DNA of 64,000 nt, from positions 620,001 to 684,000 of the forward strand of contig JAFKHH010000011.1 of NCBI GenBank assembly GCA_017306865.1. Reading direction: 5' to 3'. The position numbers and the translations under genes were made by a program. The first letter of the stretch is position 1, and each line of letters begins with the position of its first letter. The notes below the pieces were generated by a model. That model searched no databases and was not told where the DNA came from. It was given only the letters and a program-made list of their open reading frames with translations. This document shows positions 1 through 8,891 of this stretch, piece after piece. This DNA comes from Filimonas sp. Lineage in GTDB: Bacteria > Bacteroidota > Bacteroidia > Chitinophagales > Chitinophagaceae.

Positions 1-653
1 AATTCGATCTGTTTTAAATCCAGTGGTGGTATTGATAGTACACCAAAGCCGCCCGAATACCCGTCAAACAACGGCATACCATCCCTGAGCATTTGTGTAT
101 AACGCCCGTCTAATCCCTGTATCCTGATGTTGCTATTGCCGGATGTAGCAGAAGACTGCTGTATCTGTACGCCACTTACATCACCTAAAATGCTTGCAAT
201 ATTGCCGGGTTTTAAGGTGCTCTCCTCATTCATCTCCTCCTGTCCCAATACCTCCACCTTTGTGGTAGCATTTTCTATTTTATCATTACCCCTGGTAGAT
301 GAAACAACTACAACATTGTCCAGCTCCTTTTCATCCGCATCCATATACACCTGGTGTGTGGTTGTATCCGGCAGGGTAACTACTGTAGACTGTGGTTTAT
401 AACCGATATATGAAAACGTAACAGTTGTTGTGCCGGATGGTAACCCGTTTAGCACAGCAATGCCATTGTTATTGCTAAGTGTGATCCTGGTGCTATCTGA
501 TTGCAGGCTAACCTTTACGCCAGCAAGAGGAGTATTCTCCGTTTTACTGAGTATGACTGCCCTGAAGCTGTTTTGTGCGTATGTATTGCCGGCAGAAAGC
601 CACGCTATACCTGCCAGCAGCAGCATTTTTATTGTATTTACAGATGTCTTCAT
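1..653 (-). CDS. TonB-dependent receptor, N-terminal part (cut by window edge)
   Basis: Translating the minus strand from the ATG at 653 gives an open frame to the window edge (about 217 codons). It starts with a signal peptide (MKTSVNTIKMLLLAG, cleavage near NTYA/QNS), followed by a carboxypeptidase-regulatory-like beta-sandwich (about residues 26-110, ending in VTFSYIGYKPQSTVV) and then a TonB plug (KPGNIASILGDVSGVQIQ, then SNIRIQGLDGRYTQMLRDGMPL). This is the layout of TonB-dependent outer-membrane importers. The barrel lies outside the window, so no substrate can be proposed. A TAnnTTTG-like box (TAAGTTTG) sits only 4 nt before the ATG. Confidence 0.9.
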   Translation of the reverse strand, partial: MKTSVNTIKMLLLAGIAWLSAGNTYAQNSFRAVILSKTENTPLAGVKVSLQSDSTRITLSNNNGIAVLNGLPSGTTTVTFSYIGYKPQSTVVTLPDTTTHQVYMDADEKELDNVVVVSSTRGNDKIENATTKVEVLGQEEMNEESTLKPGNIASILGDVSGVQIQQSSATSGNSNIRIQGLDGRYTQMLRDGMPLFDGYSGGFGVLSIPPLDLKQIE

Positions 654-948
654 AAAGCAAACTTATGGGGCAATTTTGGTGACATTTTGAAGAAATAGGG
701 CGATTTGAGATTTGAAATTTGATATTTGAGATGAGTGATGTTGTTCCTGATCTTCTTTTTTTTGATCGAAAACCTGGGAAAGAAGGAATGTTCTCCGGCA
801 AAGAAAACAACAATTAAACAATAAGGCAATGAAACAATAGGACTACATTTCAAATCTCAAATTCTTCCCCCAATTACTCATCCGATCCGGCTAATTACGC
901 AATGCAGTCTGCCCATTTCCCTATATATCAGTAGTTTTAGCACTATAA
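654..948. repeat. Intergenic repeat island between divergent genes
   Basis: A TTTGAGAT-type periodic repeat lies at 702-733 and an opposite-strand copy at 847-863, with a short CAATTAAACAATAAGGCAATGAAAC-like A/T repeat between them near 810-838. The same families recur through the window. No gene was seen in this stretch. Confidence 0.7.
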
Positions 949-2835
949 ATGCTATTCATGCGCAAAGCGGTTTTTCTTATTCTCATAAGTTGCCTGGCTT
1001 CTTTCCTTGCTGTTGCTGAAACCAAAGAGCAGCAATGGAAAACAGTTTTACAGGAAGGCTATTATGCATTGCGCAAATTCATGCCCGAAGAAGCATTAAA
1101 AAATTTCGACGAAGCGATCATTTTAGCAAGGGTGATAGATAAGCCTTACTATTATGCAGAAAGCTATTTTGGAGCAGGGCAGGCTATCTGGTATGATGGC
1201 AGGTTTGACAATGCGATTGATACTGTTACAATAGGCCTTCAGTATTTTCGTGAAGGGCAGCATGCTGTGGGCACTGCAAGTTCGCTGCGGATACTCAGTA
1301 ATATTTATGACGACAAAGGCGATTATGAAAACGCTTTTAAAAACGTGATCCAGGCGCTTGATCTGTATAAAACAAATAGAGATCAACAGAACTATGTCTT
1401 ATCGCTTATACAATTGGGGTCTATCTATAAAGGCATAGGCGACTATGATGCGGCAGCAGATTATTATAAACGTGCAGCCGCAGAAAATCCGGTTGTAGGG
1501 GAATATCCCTACCGGGAACTGAACTACCGGGTAGGGCAACTTTTTGCATTGCGCGGAAATATTGATTCGGCACGATTGTTTTATAAGAAAGCATTAAATG
1601 GGAACCCGAATAGTAAGGTAGTGCGACAGGGACTGGCGGATATATTGCTGTATGAAAAAAAATACGATGCTGCACTTCAGATCTATGACTCGTTGTCGAA
1701 GGAGACGAAAAGTAAGGCAGATATTAATATTATTATTACAAGCAGTATTGGATTAGGCAAAGTGTACCTGCGCCTCGGAAAGCCAGACCAGGCATTGGTT
1801 CATGTAACGGAGGCGTTGTATTGGTCTGTGCAGCGTGGGGCGAGGCAAACTAAGCGTGATGCGTATTATTTGTTATCCGCTATTTACGAGGCAAAAGGGG
1901 ATGCTGCGCAGGCGCTCAAATACCTCAAAAGCTATGAAGCGGAAAAAGATTCTGTTGTCTCAGATAAATTAAAAGGGCAATTGTTTTCCTTCAAGCGTAA
2001 GACTGAAATGGCGGAATTAAAATCGTTACGTGATGAAAGAATGTTGGCGGAACAAAAAATAAGTGTAGGTAAAACACGGCAGAAGATCTTACTATTTAGC
2101 ATCATCGGCATCTTGCTTGCGGCGGCGGCAGTGGTATTCCTCATTAGCCTGCGGCATAAAAACGAAAAATTACGGTTGCAGCAACGGGCTGCTGATTTAG
2201 AAATGCAGGCATTGCGCGCGCAAATGAACCCGCATTTTATTTTCAACTGCCTGAGCGCAATCAATCATTTCATCCTGAACAAGGAAACGGAGAAAGCGTC
2301 TGATTATCTTACACAGTTTTCCCGTTTATTGCGAACCGTACTGGTGAATGCAGGCAAGCCAATCGTTACATTGGAGGAAGAGTTATCTATGCTGCGGTTG
2401 TATCTGAATATGGAGCAGTTGCGCTTCAAAGATGCATTCGAGTATTATATTTATGCAGATGCAGACGTACAAGTCTCAATGGTCAATGTTCCTTCATTTC
2501 TCCTGCAACCATTTTGTGAGAATGCTATCTGGCATGGCCTGTTGCACAAAGATGGGAAAGGCAAGCTGGACGTATATTTGCGTATGGAAGGTGATACGCT
2601 GATTTGTACCATTAAAGATAATGGCATTGGCAGGGACAAAGCAGCACAACTGAAAACACGTTCTGCGGACAAGATCGGTTCGTTTGGGCATAAATTAAGT
2701 GCAGAACGGCTGAGCCTGTTCAATAAAGAAAAGCCCGGCGCTTCATTTACAATAACAGATGTGAAAAATGACCGGGGAGAAGTGGCCGGCACGATCGTAA
2801 CCTTACGGATTAATAGTAAACAGGAGTATGATTAA
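949..2835 (+). CDS. TPR-containing sensor histidine kinase, LytS/YehU type
   Basis: Membrane sensor kinase expected to phosphorylate the regulator encoded next. It has an N-terminal signal sequence, then tetratricopeptide-like helical repeats up to about residue 350 (for example GDYENAFKNVIQALDLYK and GDYDAAADYYKRAAAENP), one transmembrane helix at about 379-401, and a His_kinase domain with the phospho-acceptor motif NPHFIFN (His about 429). A HATPase domain follows, with its N-box near CENAIW (Asn about 525) and G-box DNGIGRDKA. The TPR-TM-LytS layout is common in Bacteroidota. An in-frame ATG at 958 (MRKAVFL) gives an equally good signal peptide. The stop overlaps the next gene by 8 nt, so the pair is translationally coupled. 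The sensed signal is unknown. Confidence 0.92.
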   Translation: MLFMRKAVFLILISCLASFLAVAETKEQQWKTVLQEGYYALRKFMPEEALKNFDEAIILARVIDKPYYYAESYFGAGQAIWYDGRFDNAIDTVTIGLQYFREGQHAVGTASSLRILSNIYDDKGDYENAFKNVIQALDLYKTNRDQQNYVLSLIQLGSIYKGIGDYDAAADYYKRAAAENPVVGEYPYRELNYRVGQLFALRGNIDSARLFYKKALNGNPNSKVVRQGLADILLYEKKYDAALQIYDSLSKETKSKADINIIITSSIGLGKVYLRLGKPDQALVHVTEALYWSVQRGARQTKRDAYYLLSAIYEAKGDAAQALKYLKSYEAEKDSVVSDKLKGQLFSFKRKTEMAELKSLRDERMLAEQKISVGKTRQKILLFSIIGILLAAAAVVFLISLRHKNEKLRLQQRAADLEMQALRAQMNPHFIFNCLSAINHFILNKETEKASDYLTQFSRLLRTVLVNAGKPIVTLEEELSMLRLYLNMEQLRFKDAFEYYIYADADVQVSMVNVPSFLLQPFCENAIWHGLLHKDGKGKLDVYLRMEGDTLICTIKDNGIGRDKAAQLKTRSADKIGSFGHKLSAERLSLFNKEKPGASFTITDVKNDRGEVAGTIVTLRINSKQEYD

Positions 2836-3565
2836 AGCGATAATAATAGATGATGAGCCGTATGCCTGCCAGGCGCTGGTAACGTTGCTGGCGCGGCATT
2901 GCCCTGAAGTGGAAATACTGGCTACGTATAATGTAGCAAAAGAAGCGGCAAAAGGCATTAAGGAATTAAAACCACAACTGGCGTTTCTCGACATAGAGAT
3001 GCCTTATATGAATGGGTTTGAGCTGTTGGAAATATTAGCGCCTGTTTCTTTTGATTTTATTTTTACCACCAGCTACGATCAATACGCGATTAAAGCCATA
3101 CGCTTTAGTGCGCTGGATTATCTACTAAAGCCGATAGATGCGGAAGAGTTAAAAAGCGCAGTGCAGAAAGTCATCAACAGGCAACAACAATCACTGGCGC
3201 CACAGATCGATATTTTATTATCCAAGCTACACCAGGCCACACCTCCCCGTATAGCATTGCCTACTATGGAAGGGCTGCAAATGATACCTGTAGATACGAT
3301 CCTTTATTGCACATCCAGCAGTAACTATACTATACTTACCTTAAAAGGAAATCAAAAGCTAACTATCTCCCGCACATTAAAAGAAATAGAAGAAATGCTG
3401 GAAGAGTATGCCTTCCTGCGCGTACATCATTCCTTTCTTGTAAACCTCAGTGAAATAAAAAAATACATCCGCGGAGAAGGCGGCAGCCTGCTGATGAGTG
3501 ACGGCGAAACCGTAGATGTTTCAAGGTCGAAGAAAGAGGCGTTGCTGAAAAGATTGCAAGGATAG
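2828..3565 (+). CDS. LytTR-family response regulator
   Basis: Partner of the upstream kinase, with which it overlaps. The N-terminal receiver has the acidic pair D8-D9, the phospho-acceptor D55 in FLDIEMP, T81 and K101 (LLKPID). The C-terminal LytTR DNA-binding domain (about residues 138-245) includes PVDTILYCTSSSNYTIL and FLRVHHSFLVNLSEIKKYIRG. The family binds direct repeats through the LytTR fold. The TonB-linked barrel gene at 4047 is a possible target, but that is inference from position. A TTTGAGAT repeat begins in the stop codon itself. Confidence 0.95.
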   Translation: MIKAIIIDDEPYACQALVTLLARHCPEVEILATYNVAKEAAKGIKELKPQLAFLDIEMPYMNGFELLEILAPVSFDFIFTTSYDQYAIKAIRFSALDYLLKPIDAEELKSAVQKVINRQQQSLAPQIDILLSKLHQATPPRIALPTMEGLQMIPVDTILYCTSSSNYTILTLKGNQKLTISRTLKEIEEMLEEYAFLRVHHSFLVNLSEIKKYIRGEGGSLLMSDGETVDVSRSKKEALLKRLQG

Positions 3566-4046
3566 ATTTGAAATTTGATATTTGAGATTTGAAATGAGGA
3601 GGCTTGGTCTTTAGTATCGATTTGTTTCTCCACTACATTTATCGCAAAGTGCGCAAAGGATACGCAGAGAACGCAAAGAAGAATTACCTCAGAGACACGG
3701 AAACACGAAAAGGTTTTCATGAGTCGCGCCGCGGCTCACCTATATACTCTATATTCTCTTGAATAAATCGAAGATTACTACTATTAAACGGAATTCATTT
3801 ATCCTATGTGCCTATGTGATGAAAACGATCGCTTAGATCTTCCTGGTAGAAAAGAATCTCAAATCTAAAATTTCAAATCTCAAATTGCTCATTAGCTCCC
3901 GCCAACTGCTCAATCTCCCTTTTCATACTTCCATTACACTATTAGTTTTATAGTACTGCTATATTTTCTCATATCAGCAGGTTCGTAAAGGGAATGTATC
4001 CTCTATACGTTCCCTTATTTAAAACAAAAAATACAACCCAACATAC
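3566..4046. repeat. Repeat island with inverted TTTGAGAT arms
   Basis: The TTTGAGAT family occurs at 3565-3596 and inverted at 3855-3887. Between them are a GCAAAG-periodic repeat (about 3643-3713, grading into CAGAGACACGGAAAC) and a CTATGTGCCTATGTG repeat (about 3803-3822). The final 150 nt are leader-like and hold the hairpin annotated at 3988-4016. No gene is seen. Confidence 0.7.
3988..4016 (+). promoter_or_regulatory. Hairpin in the 5' leader of the TonB-linked barrel gene
   Basis: Arms AAGGGAATGTAT (3988-3999) and ATACGTTCCCTT (4005-4016) pair over 12 bp with one wobble and a 5-nt loop. The hairpin ends 30 nt before the ATG at 4047. No U-tract follows, so it is not a plain terminator. 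It could be an mRNA-stability element, a translational control element or a protein-binding site; nothing in the sequence separates these. Confidence 0.4.
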
Positions 4047-6425
4047 ATGAACAAAGTTGTTATAAAAATAGTGGTCGCATGTCTATGCGTATTACGTATA
4101 AATGGTTTATTAGCTCAAATGAAACTGTGCGGCCGTGTGGTTAATACAAATAGTAAGCCCGTGGCCGCCGTTTCTGTTATGCTGATGAAGGATACTACTT
4201 TTTTAAATGGAGGTATCAGCGACGAAAAAGGCAACTTTCAACTAGCTGCTGATCTGCAGCAAGGAATAAAGTATGCAGTGAAATTGTCCAGGACTGGCTA
4301 TAATGCCATTCAGCAAGTTTTCGTTTATCCTGATACGGCTGCGCTGCAAATGCTGGTTTTGCATGAGGCAAACAATACATTGAAAGATGTGACTGTAACA
4401 ACCACAAAGCCGCTGGTGACAAGAAAGGCGGATAGGTACATTGTGAATGTAGAAAATAGCTTTTTGGCAAACGGTAATTCAGGCCTGGATGTATTGCAGA
4501 AATCTCCCGGTTTATGGGTAAGCCCTACAGGAAGCATTAAGATAAGAGGTAGTCAATCCGTAATGGTAATGATCAATGATGTAGTGCAACGAATGTCTGA
4601 CTCAGAGTTGGCTGAGTACCTGCGTACCCTGCGTTCCGAAGATATTAGCAAAATAGAAGTGATACCGAACCCGCCATCTGAATATGAAGCGTCGGCTTCC
4701 GGTGGTATTGTGCATATTATTTTAAAGAAAGGCCGCCGCCTCGGCCTTACCGGCAGTGTCTTTTCTCAATATAAACAACAGGGCAAAGATCCTTTTGCAG
4801 GTATAGGTACATCGCTGGATTATAAGCTGGCGAAACTTTACCTGTTCGGCTCATACTCTTACAATATAGACAGAACAAGGTACACAGGGTACAATGATGT
4901 TCACTACCCGGATAGCAGTAATATTTACAATGACAATTTCAGGTATAATGATAATAAAAGACAGCAATACCGTATTGGCGGCTCTTATGATTTTTCGAAA
5001 ACGCAAAGCCTTACATTGCAAAGCTCCGGCGCAGGCAGTACACTTGATCAAAACTTCCGGTCTGGCATTAGCTATACAATGCCTGCAACTTTCATAAGCG
5101 GTGAGGCAAATACAAAATGGCTACGCACTCTGTGGGTAGGCAGTGTTACAGGGAATTACGTATGGAATATTGACACGCTGGGCTCTACCTTGAAAGCAAT
5201 AGCAGATTATACATACAATACAAAAGATGAGTCCAATACATTAATATCAAATTATTCTGATCCATCGCGCAATGCATATTACCGTACCATAACGCCTAGC
5301 AGGACGGATATGTACAGTGCGCAGACTGATTATTCAAAAGCACTCAATGAAAAGTCTGCGTGGAAAGTGGGGGTGAAGTATGTGTGGACTAAACGTAGTA
5401 ACACAATCATAGCGGAAAATTTTAATGGTACGGACTGGATAAAAAACGTAGCGGGTAGTAATGATTTTTTGTATGATGAAAAATTGCTGATGGCATATAC
5501 ATCATTTGAACACTCCTTTAAACGTACACGTATTAAAGTGGGATTGCGCGGAGAGCAGACTTATTCAAAAGGGCATTCACTTACATCTGATGAAACGATC
5601 AATCGTAACTACTTCGGATTATTCCCTTCACTTTTTATTGATCATAGCCTGGATGACAAAAAAGGAAACTCCGTGCATATAAATTACTCCCGCCGTGTAA
5701 GACGGCCTGCTTATAATGACCTGAATCCATACAGGTTGCAGGTACATGATTATACGGTACTCACCGGTAACCCGGACTTGCAACCGCAGTTTACCCATAG
5801 CATACAGGCAGGTGTAACCTTATGGCACAACTTTACGGGAGATGTGTATGCAGGGTTCACCAACCAGTTTATTGCACAAACTGCCAGTACTGTTAGTGGA
5901 AATATAATAGAGTATAAGTCAAAAAACTACCCGGGCAATACAGAATATGGGGTAACGCTGAACGCACCGGTTACAGTAGTAAAAGGATGGCAAATGAATA
6001 ATGGGCTGAATGTATATCATGCTTATAATGATCTTGACTCGCAAAAGATAAGCATGACTTCATGGAATGTAAAAAGCAGTCATTCCATATCTATTAAAAA
6101 AGTGCTGGATATAGATGTGTACCTGGAATATACTGCGCCTTATACAACTGCTAATACGCGCATGGCAAGTAACTTTTATTCTGAGATTGGCTTTACCCGG
6201 CGCATGTTCAACAACAAAGGCCGTCTTCGCCTCACACTGGCAGATCTGCCAAACGTGTACAGGGAGAAGGAATTGACTACGTATGGTAAGACTACCATTA
6301 ATTTTTACCAGAAAAGGCCAACGCGCGTTGTCGCCTTATCCTTCAACTACAATTTCAAAATAGGGAAGGAGTTTAAAAAGAAACAAATAGAGTCGAGCAA
6401 TTCGGAGGAGAAAAGCAGGATGTGA
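4047..6425 (+). CDS. TonB-dependent receptor family protein with outer-membrane beta-barrel
   Basis: Outer-membrane protein of the OMP_b-brl_3 type. It has a signal peptide (residues 1 to about 24, ending GLLAQ), a carboxypeptidase-regulatory-like domain (about 26-105, GRVVNTNSKPVAAVSVMLM) and a plug (about 115-225, with NGNSGLDVLQKSPGLWV, IKIRGSQSVMVMINDV and IEVIPNPPSEYEASASGGIVHI). The rest is barrel strands rich in alternating aromatic residues. The last residues are a charged tail rather than a terminal aromatic. It follows a LytTR two-component pair on the same strand. Substrate unknown; peptide or small-ligand uptake is possible for this family. Confidence 0.88.
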   Translation: MNKVVIKIVVACLCVLRINGLLAQMKLCGRVVNTNSKPVAAVSVMLMKDTTFLNGGISDEKGNFQLAADLQQGIKYAVKLSRTGYNAIQQVFVYPDTAALQMLVLHEANNTLKDVTVTTTKPLVTRKADRYIVNVENSFLANGNSGLDVLQKSPGLWVSPTGSIKIRGSQSVMVMINDVVQRMSDSELAEYLRTLRSEDISKIEVIPNPPSEYEASASGGIVHIILKKGRRLGLTGSVFSQYKQQGKDPFAGIGTSLDYKLAKLYLFGSYSYNIDRTRYTGYNDVHYPDSSNIYNDNFRYNDNKRQQYRIGGSYDFSKTQSLTLQSSGAGSTLDQNFRSGISYTMPATFISGEANTKWLRTLWVGSVTGNYVWNIDTLGSTLKAIADYTYNTKDESNTLISNYSDPSRNAYYRTITPSRTDMYSAQTDYSKALNEKSAWKVGVKYVWTKRSNTIIAENFNGTDWIKNVAGSNDFLYDEKLLMAYTSFEHSFKRTRIKVGLRGEQTYSKGHSLTSDETINRNYFGLFPSLFIDHSLDDKKGNSVHINYSRRVRRPAYNDLNPYRLQVHDYTVLTGNPDLQPQFTHSIQAGVTLWHNFTGDVYAGFTNQFIAQTASTVSGNIIEYKSKNYPGNTEYGVTLNAPVTVVKGWQMNNGLNVYHAYNDLDSQKISMTSWNVKSSHSISIKKVLDIDVYLEYTAPYTTANTRMASNFYSEIGFTRRMFNNKGRLRLTLADLPNVYREKELTTYGKTTINFYQKRPTRVVALSFNYNFKIGKEFKKKQIESSNSEEKSRM

Positions 6426-6547
6426 GGATATGTACGATGTAGGTAATTGTTGAATGGTTATATGGTTAAATTGTTCGAACAGCAAGTAAACCATGTAACC
6501 ATTCAGCAATTAAACAATTTCAAATCTAAAATCTCAAATTTCAAATC
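6426..6547. repeat. Inverted TTGAATGGTTA-type repeat plus TTTGAGAT copy
   Basis: 6445-6477 (built of TTGTTGAATGG and TTATATGGTTAAATTG) and 6488-6520 (complementary units) form an imperfect inverted repeat. A TTTGAGAT-family copy on the opposite strand follows at 6517-6547, ending 15 nt before the small gene at 6563. Related copies occur near 810, 41930, 42000 and 57690. Confidence 0.65.
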
Positions 6548-6562
6548 CCTTATTTTTGGCTC

Positions 6563-6805
6563 ATGGAAACCTACGATCTTCCTGTAACATATAAGGGAAA
6601 AGAATTATCCTTTCCAATGCGTCTGGGACAGTTTGCGCATGGGTACAAATTATACATTACAGTAGATGATACCGAGGTTACAGTTGAGCGGGACGACCAG
6701 GGCGATTGGCGGGCACTCATCTCTCCCGAACAGCTCCATACCCACAAAATAGAACCCGGCCTGATCAGTGCGATCATGGAAAGCGTGCAAGCTGTGTTTG
6801 AATAA
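6563..6805 (+). CDS. Small hypothetical protein (80 aa)
   Basis: Soluble and acidic, with no signal peptide or membrane segment. It looks like a compact alpha/beta domain: beta-rich first half (LPVTYKGKELSFPMRL, YKLYITVDDTEVTVERDD) and a helical end (LISAIMESVQAVFE). The WRALI and PGLISAI motifs resemble small uncharacterised Bacteroidota proteins. It has a convincing coding pattern and a clean stop, and is flanked by repeats, so it is probably monocistronic. No function is proposed. Confidence 0.7.
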   Translation: METYDLPVTYKGKELSFPMRLGQFAHGYKLYITVDDTEVTVERDDQGDWRALISPEQLHTHKIEPGLISAIMESVQAVFE

Positions 6806-7264
6806 ATATGCCAGTTAGTCATAACGTTAATAGTCAAAAAAGTGCACTTCCTTTGCGACCTTTGTGTATCTCTGTGTTCTTTGCGATACAGTAACGCAGA
6901 GGAAATAAGGAATGATGTAAAAACCTGACAGGTCTTTAAGACCTGTCAGGTTTGGTTGAATAGAATTACTGCTGCCAATGCAATAATTACCATAGCAGAA
7001 CGGTCTTTTACTGCATTCCTGTTTATAATAAAGTACGCCAGTCGCGTTTTACCCACTCAAAAACATACCCCAAAAGCGCTGATTACCACTTCACTCATAG
7101 CCTGAAACCCGCATTTGGCGACGAAAGTACTACTGCATTAGTACTACATCATGGAGGATGGCTGAAAAAAGTAATATGAATAATGGGTGAATGCTATCTT
7201 AGCTCCCGGTTTTTTACGATTGCATTTAGTCGATATTGACTTGTAGTTAAAAAATGAAAGAAGA
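6806..7264. repeat. Intergenic stretch with GCAAAG-type repeat and palindrome
   Basis: 6847-6902 is a CTTTGCGACCTTTGTG-type periodic repeat, followed by the 33-nt palindrome annotated at 6921-6953. From about 6960 to 7264 there is unique, moderately A/T-rich DNA with no convincing reading frame; its 3' part is presumably the GH30 gene's leader. Confidence 0.6.
6921..6953. repeat. 33-nt perfect palindrome (copy 1 of 3)
   Basis: 16-nt arms starting AAACCTGACAGG are perfectly complementary around a single central base. The identical 33 nt recurs at 21858-21890, and a variant with two wobble-preserving changes at 22111-22143. It may act as a bidirectional terminator or be a REP-like mobile hairpin. 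Confidence 0.8.
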
Positions 7265-8716
7265 ATGAAGCGAATTACTTGGGTATTGCTTGCTGTAAGC
7301 TCCTGGGGCGCTGTAAAAGCCCAGGTTGCGAAAAAAAATACCTCTGCCAATGCTAAAACGGTAACAGTTTACACCTCTGCAGACAAAACCAATTTATTGC
7401 TGTCAGAAAATGGGAAATTGTCTTTTAGCGAGTTTAAACAACCTTTAGAAACGGAACCGACTATTTTCATAGACCCTAAAAGTTCTTTCCAAACCTTTAT
7501 CGGCATCGGTGGCGCTATTACCGATGCGGCTGCGGAGACCTTTGGCGCTTTACCAAAAGCACAGCAACAGGAATTTTTGTCAGCTTATTATGACCTGAAT
7601 AAAGGTATCGGTTACTCCCTGGCAAGAACAACTATCCATAGTTCAGATTTCTCCAGCGGTAGTTACACCTACGTGCAGGACAACGATAAGGAATTAAAAA
7701 CGTTCAATGTTGCGCATGACGAGCAATATCGTATTCCGCTGATCAAGCAGGCGATTACCTCCGCAGGCGGTAAGCTTACCTTGTTTGTAAGCCCATGGAG
7801 CCCGCCAGCCTGGATGAAAAGTAACAACAGTATGTTGCAGGGCGGTAAATTGTTGCCTGAATACATGCAAAACTGGGCGAACTATTTCGTAAAGTTTATC
7901 AAAACATACGAAGCAAAAGGTATTCCTGTATGGGGCTTGTCTGTACAGAATGAGCCGATGGCTAAACAAAAATGGGAGTCTTGCATCTTCACAGCAGATG
8001 AAGAGCGTGATTTCATTAAAAAATACCTCGGGCCTACTTTACAGAAGTCTGGTTTGGGTAGTAAAAAGCTGATTGCATGGGACCACAACCGTGACCTGAT
8101 GTTTCAGCGTGCCAGCGTGATCCTGAACGATGCTGAAGCAGCTAAGTATGTATGGGGTATCGGCTTTCACTGGTATGAAACATGGACCGGTGGCCCAATG
8201 CAGTTTGAAAACCTGAAACTGGTTTCACAGGCTTATCCTAACAAAGCATTGATCTTTACAGAAGGTTGTAAAGAGAAGTTCAATATGGATAGCATCCACA
8301 ACTGGAACCTGGGAGAGAAGTATGGCTATTCTATGATCAACGATTTCAATAACGGAACTGTTGCATGGACAGACTGGAACATTCTCCTGGATGAAAAAGG
8401 TGGTCCGAACCACGTAGGTAACTTTTGTTTTGCTCCGATACATGCAGATACAAAGACAGGCAAACTGATCTATACCAATGCTTATTATTACATAGGTCAT
8501 TTCTCAAAATTCATTCGCCCGGGTGCAAAGCGTATTGCCTCTTCCTCCAGCAGGGCGCAACTGCAAACGACTGCATTTAAAAATACAGATGGCAGCATAG
8601 TAGTGGTAGTAATGAACACTACAGACCAGAAAATGCCTTATCGCTTATGGATAGCGGGTGAGGCTGCTACAACAGAGAGCCTGCCGCACTCTATCAACAC
8701 ATTTGTTATAAAGTAA
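7265..8716 (+). CDS. Glycoside hydrolase family 30 (glucosylceramidase / beta-glucanase-like)
   Basis: Secreted beta-glycosidase with a signal peptide (MKRITWVLLAVSSWGAVKAQ). A (beta/alpha)8 barrel covers about residues 75-410, with FIGIGGAITDAAAETF at the start and the side beta-domain at the C-terminus. The acid/base is E230 in GLSVQNEP and the likely nucleophile is E333 in LIFTEGCKEKF, both matching family 30. Family members split beta-1,6-glucan, glucosylceramide or xylan; which one applies here cannot be read. An upstream ATG at 7254 hits a stop after four codons, so 7265 is the start. It heads a same-strand group with GH2, ThuA-like and GH9 genes, each separated by repeats that could be terminators. 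Confidence 0.93.
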   Translation: MKRITWVLLAVSSWGAVKAQVAKKNTSANAKTVTVYTSADKTNLLLSENGKLSFSEFKQPLETEPTIFIDPKSSFQTFIGIGGAITDAAAETFGALPKAQQQEFLSAYYDLNKGIGYSLARTTIHSSDFSSGSYTYVQDNDKELKTFNVAHDEQYRIPLIKQAITSAGGKLTLFVSPWSPPAWMKSNNSMLQGGKLLPEYMQNWANYFVKFIKTYEAKGIPVWGLSVQNEPMAKQKWESCIFTADEERDFIKKYLGPTLQKSGLGSKKLIAWDHNRDLMFQRASVILNDAEAAKYVWGIGFHWYETWTGGPMQFENLKLVSQAYPNKALIFTEGCKEKFNMDSIHNWNLGEKYGYSMINDFNNGTVAWTDWNILLDEKGGPNHVGNFCFAPIHADTKTGKLIYTNAYYYIGHFSKFIRPGAKRIASSSSRAQLQTTAFKNTDGSIVVVVMNTTDQKMPYRLWIAGEAATTESLPHSINTFVIK

Positions 8717-8759
8717 GTATTTACTGTCACATATTAAAGATGATGTTAGCTAGGTTTAA

Positions 8760-8850
8760 CCACAAGGTTCACAAAGAGAACACACAAAGTACACAAGGGT
8801 TTGTTCTCTTTGTGAACCTTGTGGAATAGCCTTGTGATCTTTGTGGTTAA
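8760..8850. terminator. Long CACAAAG-type inverted repeat after GH30
   Basis: 8760-8782 (starting CCACAAGGTTCACAAAG) and 8802-8824 are perfectly complementary over 23 bp, with a 19-nt loop. A further CTTTGTGG unit follows to 8850. A related hairpin follows the ThuA-like gene at 12608-12702. Position between same-strand genes suggests terminator or mRNA 3'-end function, but there is no clean U-tract. Confidence 0.5.
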
Positions 8851-8891
8851 GTCTGCGATTGATAATTCCAAATAAGACCCGGTTCCAGATC

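Noticed and set aside
8841-8891. Upstream 17-codon extension of the GH2 gene
   Set aside because: Lies in a CACAAAG repeat and would mask the signal peptide that starts at 8892.
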